This document shows positions 60,219-64,000 of a stretch of DNA of 64,000 nt, piece by piece. Position 1 is the stretch's first letter. Each line of letters begins with the position of its first letter. Made by a program: the position numbers and the translations under genes. This DNA is from Linyphia triangularis (Eukaryota; Arthropoda; Arachnida; Araneae; Linyphiidae): assembly GCA_963978545.1 (NCBI GenBank), contig OZ021721.1:36133348-36197347 (forward strand), given 5' to 3'. The notes beneath the pieces were generated by a model. It had not been told where the DNA came from and did no database searches. It saw only the letters and a list, made by a program, of their open reading frames with translations.

Positions 60219-61206
60219 CAGGGTGGCCATAAAATAACTTTCCCAGTTTGGCGGAATCTGCAGCTAAAACGAATGAACGAAAAGAAACCATATTTTGTAT
60301 GCAGAATGTAGAAGGCATGGGGAGACGAATTCCACCGGGAAAAAAAATTTAATTCCAAAAGTTGCTGATTGGGGAGAGTTTGGCTCTGCTCTCACGTACG
60401 TACGAGGAATTTGCATATCAAGATCGTAATTTTGTAATATCTAGTGCGTAGATGATAGCAGAGCAACGCATTTCCTTTAAAAAGAAAAGGATGAACCCTC
60501 AGTTAGCAATTCGTTCATTGACTGTTCGTGTGTGCGTATATGTGACTTACTTCAACGTGCTGCTTTGCTGGTAAAACTGTTCTATAATTGACAATATAAT
60601 GCTGCGGAGGCTCTTAGGAATTTCAAAGGCTTCATAACCTGCGTAAAGGTTGTTCAATGAGTACTGCACCGTTCCCCGGACATCAACTCATGTGACTTTT
60701 GGGTATGGTGGTACCTTAACTCCATTGTGTATGGTAGTGGTATTTCAAACTTGCATGTCTTACTCATAAGACGAGTCATTGCCGACATCCAAACTGACAG
60801 TTCACATGCAGCTGTACACGCCGTATGCAATTTGTTGTACACCGGAAAGGTTAGCACTTCCAAAATGTTGCGTGGCGTCCAGGAGACCCAAATATTAACG
60901 AATTAGAGCTTATATTTTGTGTTTCGTTTACTAATTTATAACTGTATGGCACGTTCTTTTTTATCACTAAATCATTATTGACATTCTGAATTATCCATTT
61001 TTTGTGAATTCGTTGTAGTTATTCACGTGTTCAGTTCCGACAGCGCCATTTTCCCCTTTTGGCAAATTTTGGAACTAAATTTTTTTCCTGGTGGAATTCA
61101 TCTTCCTGACTTTCCATAGTCTACAGACAAAATATAGTTTAATTTTGTTCATTCGTTTTAGCTGCAGATGCCGTCAAACAGTGAAAGTTAATTTAATGCC
61201 ACACTG
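60219..61206 (+). mobile_element. Internally deleted mariner, 988 bp
   Basis: TA on both sides; the ends CAGGGTGGCCATAAAATAAC and the complement of GTTAATTTAATGCCACACTG extend as inverted repeats of about 140 bp. Inside are the start and the end of one transposase without the middle. The arms share only the outermost CAGGGTGG with the foldback 0.9 kb upstream, so the two are different families. Confidence 0.8.
60455..60900 (+). pseudogene. Mariner transposase, middle deleted
   Basis: Near 60455 MIAEQRISFKKKR resembles the start of arthropod mariner-type transposases. From about 60668 the frame reads HRSPDINSCDFWVWWYLNSI, VYGSGISNLHVL, RRVIADIQTD and HAAVHAVCNLLYTGK, the C-terminal third with the last catalytic Asp (in SPD) and the CDFWLWGYLK-type motif. 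The first two catalytic Asp residues are gone with the deletion. No functional product is possible. Confidence 0.75.
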
Positions 61207-61679
61207 TATATTTAATAATTTCAAGTAATTAAGTGTATCTAAGTTAATAATGCATTAAAATCAAAGATTTGAGGGACGTATGTTTCTGTTTGGTAAGTTA
61301 TGATTCAAATTTAATTTAGATTTAAAAATGTGCTTAATTTATAAACAAAGAAATAAAATAAAAATACCGTCTAAAAAATAAGCATTATTCAAACCCACCG
61401 TAATCATGAATCTTGGAACTTTATTAAGGGGTAACTCGATGAATTACCAGGCTAACTTATTCTGAGATATAGAAACCTTTAGGAAAATATTGAATAGTTT
61501 TTGCCTCGCATTTCAAAGACTCCTTTCTGAGCTAATCATCAGCGTTTTGCTAAAAGAGATAGACAATTTTAAACGATATAACAATTTAGCAGAATTAATT
61601 TTCTTTCTACCACTGGTACATTTTCTAAAACTTTTTTTTGTGTGCTGTTTCTTCTTAAGGTAATTTTCTCAGAACTGCA
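61207..61679. other. AT-rich flank of Tc1 remnant
   Basis: The 5' terminal repeat of the Tc1-like element should lie here, but I could not identify one that matches the 3' side. Confidence 0.4.
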
Positions 61680-62905
61680 ATGAAGAATCTGAAAAACTGT
61701 GTGCGTATGCAAATAATGGAGGTATGCAACCAATCACCGCAACGCGATGCAGTTCGCTGCACCTATAAATTAAAAAAGGTTTCAAGTAAAACTGTTAGAT
61801 TGGCACATGTTGCTACAATTGCATGTTATCAAGATTTAAATGACTCTAAATGTGAAGCTCTAGTCAGAGCGCGAGAGATGGAACGTAGCATCTCCGAGGT
61901 TTCGATGAAATTTGGATTTTTGTATACGAACATTTTACGAGTGTATCGTGAATATCAGGTATCCTTGAAAACATCAAATCTCCATGATCTGTGCGGCCGA
62001 AAGAAGACCCTGGTAGAACAGGAGCATTGACGACTGATAAAAATCTTTAAATGAAAAGAACATGCAATACTTCCTACAATTTCCACAGGTTTTCAATGCT
62101 GGAGCATCAACAAATGTCATTGTTTGAACTGTTCAACGGACCATCAGCGATATGAGCTTCTGGAGCTGAAGGCCAACTCGTGTACCATTGTTGACTGCAT
62201 GGCAATAAGCTTTATCCATTACCACCATTGGACTCATGATGACTGAAAATATATTGTCTGATCTGACGAGTTTCTACTTGTTTCTAATTGCAACGGTGGG
62301 ATAGATGTGTACGGATATGGAGAAAACCACATGAATCCATGGGTCCTACATAACTGGAGAGAAACCGTTCAAGCTGTTGGAGCCTCTGTGATGATATGGG
62401 GCATGTGCAGTTGACATGATATGGGACACCTGGTACGACTAGAGACGACTCTGACACGTGACAGGTACGTAACCATTCTGGACGATCACCTACACCCATT
62501 CAGGCATTGCGACAGACTAGAAAAATTCCAGAAGGGCAATGCGACACCCTACACTTCAAGAGTTGTTACCGACTGGCTCCAGAAACACTCTTCTGACTTA
62601 AAACACTTCAATTGGCCACTTAAATCCTCATACATGAATATTTTTGAGCATACCTGGCATGCTTTGCAGTGTGCTGTTTAGAAGAGATATTCAACACTAT
62701 GGATTATATTATACTATACTCACCACTATCGATGTACTTCTATGGATTTGTGAACTGCCTTATAGGATTCATGGGGGAAATTGCCTCTTTGCACGATATT
62801 AGGCGGGTGTACCAGTTTTTCTGCGTCTTCAGTGTGTTACTTAGTGCTCCTTCTCAAGAGCCTTCACACAATGTCATGGGGGTGTTTAGTAAAATCATCT
62901 AAATC
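61680..62905 (+). pseudogene. Dead Tc1-like transposase
   Basis: The first frame (61680-62027) contains REMERSISEVSMKFGF, ILRVYREYQVSLKTSNL and CGRKKTLVEQEH, the paired-type DNA-binding helices of Tc1 transposases. Later pieces include IHYHHWTHDD, a first catalytic site reading V-stop-SDE where the usual form is W-SDE, and GASVMIWGM. A further frame (62421-62681) has HLVRLETTLTRDRY, KGNATPYTS and MNIFEHTWHALQ. The second catalytic Asp is replaced by Gly (KGN for QDN); the third acidic residue (Glu in FEH) remains. Stops and frameshifts separate the parts. Terminal repeats were not found. The family excises and inserts DNA at TA sites. Confidence 0.85.
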
Positions 62906-63114
62906 AATATGAATTTTGAAAAGTGGTAATTAAAATCGTTATTTTTAATGAGGAATAAAGTAAACTCCTCCCCACAGCGTATGCATTCGATAAATCTTTA
63001 TATTTCATTAAAATAATTCTACCATTTTAGCGTGACGAAGTAACAAACCAACAATTTTTCCCCCTTTCCTATATTAGTAAGGATAGCCTATGACCAACTA
63101 CGAGTGTGTACGAG
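62906..63114. other. AT-rich stretch with LINE-like tail
   Basis: At about 63030-63070, AAGTAACAAACCAACAA ... CCTATATTAGTAAGGATAG resembles the 3' end common to RTE-type LINEs and their dependants in arthropods. This is a pattern match only. Confidence 0.3.
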
Positions 63115-63215
63115 TTCAGCCCCCATTAGGTACACACCGATATTTGGCGGACGGAGGCCCGAACTCACAACCCTCCGGTTACGAGCTCGATACTCTACCG
63201 CAAGGTTATCGAAGC
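63115..63215 (-). repeat. Antisense tRNA-derived SINE fragment
   Basis: The minus strand reads TTGCGGTAGAGTATCGAGC (A-box-like) then GTTGTGAGTTCGGGCCTCC (B-box-like), followed by CCGCCAAATATCGGTGTGTA as SINE body. No clear target duplication. The plus-strand open frames over it are by-products. Confidence 0.6.
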
Positions 63216-63359
63216 ACTCCAAGTTACGGAATTTCTCAGTTATCGTTACTAAGATCCCTCACAATCCTTTTGAAATGACCAAAATTGTCCTAGAAAGGAG
63301 TTGCAAAAGCATATAAATCAACATCAGTTTAGAAAAAGTGATAGTTGAGAAACTATTTT

Positions 63360-63530
63360 AAATGCAATCCTCATATTCAGCAACCCTAGCTGAAATAAAT
63401 TTCATAGCCTTTGTCCAATCATGGAATGTAATGAATAAATCCTTGACATTTTATTGAAATCCGTTCAGCCGTTTAAAGATTCATAGTAACAAATCCATAA
63501 ACTTGCAAACTCTCGAATTTTATTATTATA
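63360..63530 (+). repeat. LINE-like 3' end
   Basis: Contains TTGAAATCCGTTCAGCCGTT, then AGTAACAAATCCATAAAC and TCGAATTTTATTATTATATG. This order is characteristic of RTE-type LINE (or mobilised MITE/SINE) 3' ends in arthropods. No reverse transcriptase is attached, so it is a 5'-truncated remnant. Confidence 0.4.
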
Positions 63531-63826
63531 TGATCGTAAGGATATATGTAGGGTGACAGTTTTGTTTTAAAGAGCCCGATTTTTTAGTAGATATAATGCA
63601 TTGAAATAGTGTGAATATATGATAGATCTAGGTAGACAATTTTATTTCTAAAATTTCATAAGTGCAAAATAATCTTGAAGTGTACACGTTTTAGTGGAAA
63701 TTGCAGAACGTTAGTAGAGCGGCATGAGGGAAAAAAACTGCATCTCGTGACACAAATCTGTAATTTGGCACCCCATTGATAGAATATGTCATTCTGATCA
63801 TTTTAAGAAGTGGAGCCACTCAGATA

Positions 63827-64000
63827 TCACTTCCGGTCTAGATTTCATACTAATTCAAGGATAGGCTTAAAACATGTGTTTTTATCAATAAAAATAGTTG
63901 GGGTCACAGCCAAAATCATGAACTCATGAATGGTAAAAAATCATGAAATCATGAATGGTAAAAAAATCATGAAGGGTAAATAAAGTTCAACCGGAAGTGA
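63827..64000. repeat. Short element or IR at window edge
   Basis: TCACTTCCGGT at 63827-63837 is matched by its exact complement ACCGGAAGTGA at 63990-64000, the last bases of the window. Between them (63916-63980) AATCATGAATGGTAAAAA-like units repeat three times. The element may continue beyond the edge. Confidence 0.45.

Overview
The window looks like gene-poor intergenic DNA, or very long introns, from an AT-rich animal genome. An arthropod is most likely. The evidence is the repeat content: Tc1/mariner elements with insect- and spider-like transposase motifs, a pogo/Tigger-type element with a PHD-like zinc finger, a Ty3/gypsy pol remnant, tRNA-derived SINEs, hAT-like ends, TTAA-flanked elements and long AT/AAT microsatellites. 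A chelicerate such as a spider fits the Tc1-like and SINE sequences, but this is inference. I find no intact host protein-coding gene, no rRNA, no canonical tRNA, no bacterial gene and no CRISPR array. Most open frames are short chance frames or pieces of dead transposons.

Layout. 0-9 kb: a 44-bp tandem repeat, a foldback element whose arms end in tRNA-like sequence, a pre-miRNA-sized hairpin and a 300-bp inverted repeat. 9-12 kb: a 203-bp TA-flanked palindromic MITE, then a 2.2-kb mariner-type transposon with about 220-bp terminal repeats, a dead transposase and a TTA-flanked MITE nested in it. 13-16 kb: a 280-bp AAT microsatellite, a foldback with an arm-specific 30-bp tandem repeat, and an 849-bp TTAA-flanked element. 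17-25 kb: tandem duplications, a broken foldback copy, a hAT-like MITE, a 175-bp block copied into an AT microsatellite, and LINE and mariner remnants. 26-27 kb: a 714-bp nearly perfect palindrome flanked by TTAA. 27-29 kb: a Ty3/gypsy pol remnant on the minus strand. 30-36 kb: a 241-bp mariner deletion derivative abutting a hAT-like element, the first of three copies of an unnamed about 1-kb TA element, and a pogo/Tigger remnant. 37-45 kb: two more copies of the unnamed family, one split by the 203-bp MITE and one by an exon-like dispersed block. 45-58 kb: mostly featureless AT-rich DNA with two SINEs and a few exon-like islands. 58-64 kb: a 774-bp foldback, a 988-bp internally deleted mariner, a dead Tc1 transposase, an antisense SINE and short repeats at the edge.

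The transposase genes all carry stops, frameshifts or lost catalytic residues, so none should act by itself. Several non-autonomous elements are nearly identical between arms or copies (203-bp MITE pair, 714-bp palindrome, 175-bp block), which suggests much more recent activity driven by source copies elsewhere. Nesting gives a relative age order: the unnamed TA family is older than the 203-bp MITE, and the 2.2-kb mariner is older than its TTA-flanked MITE.
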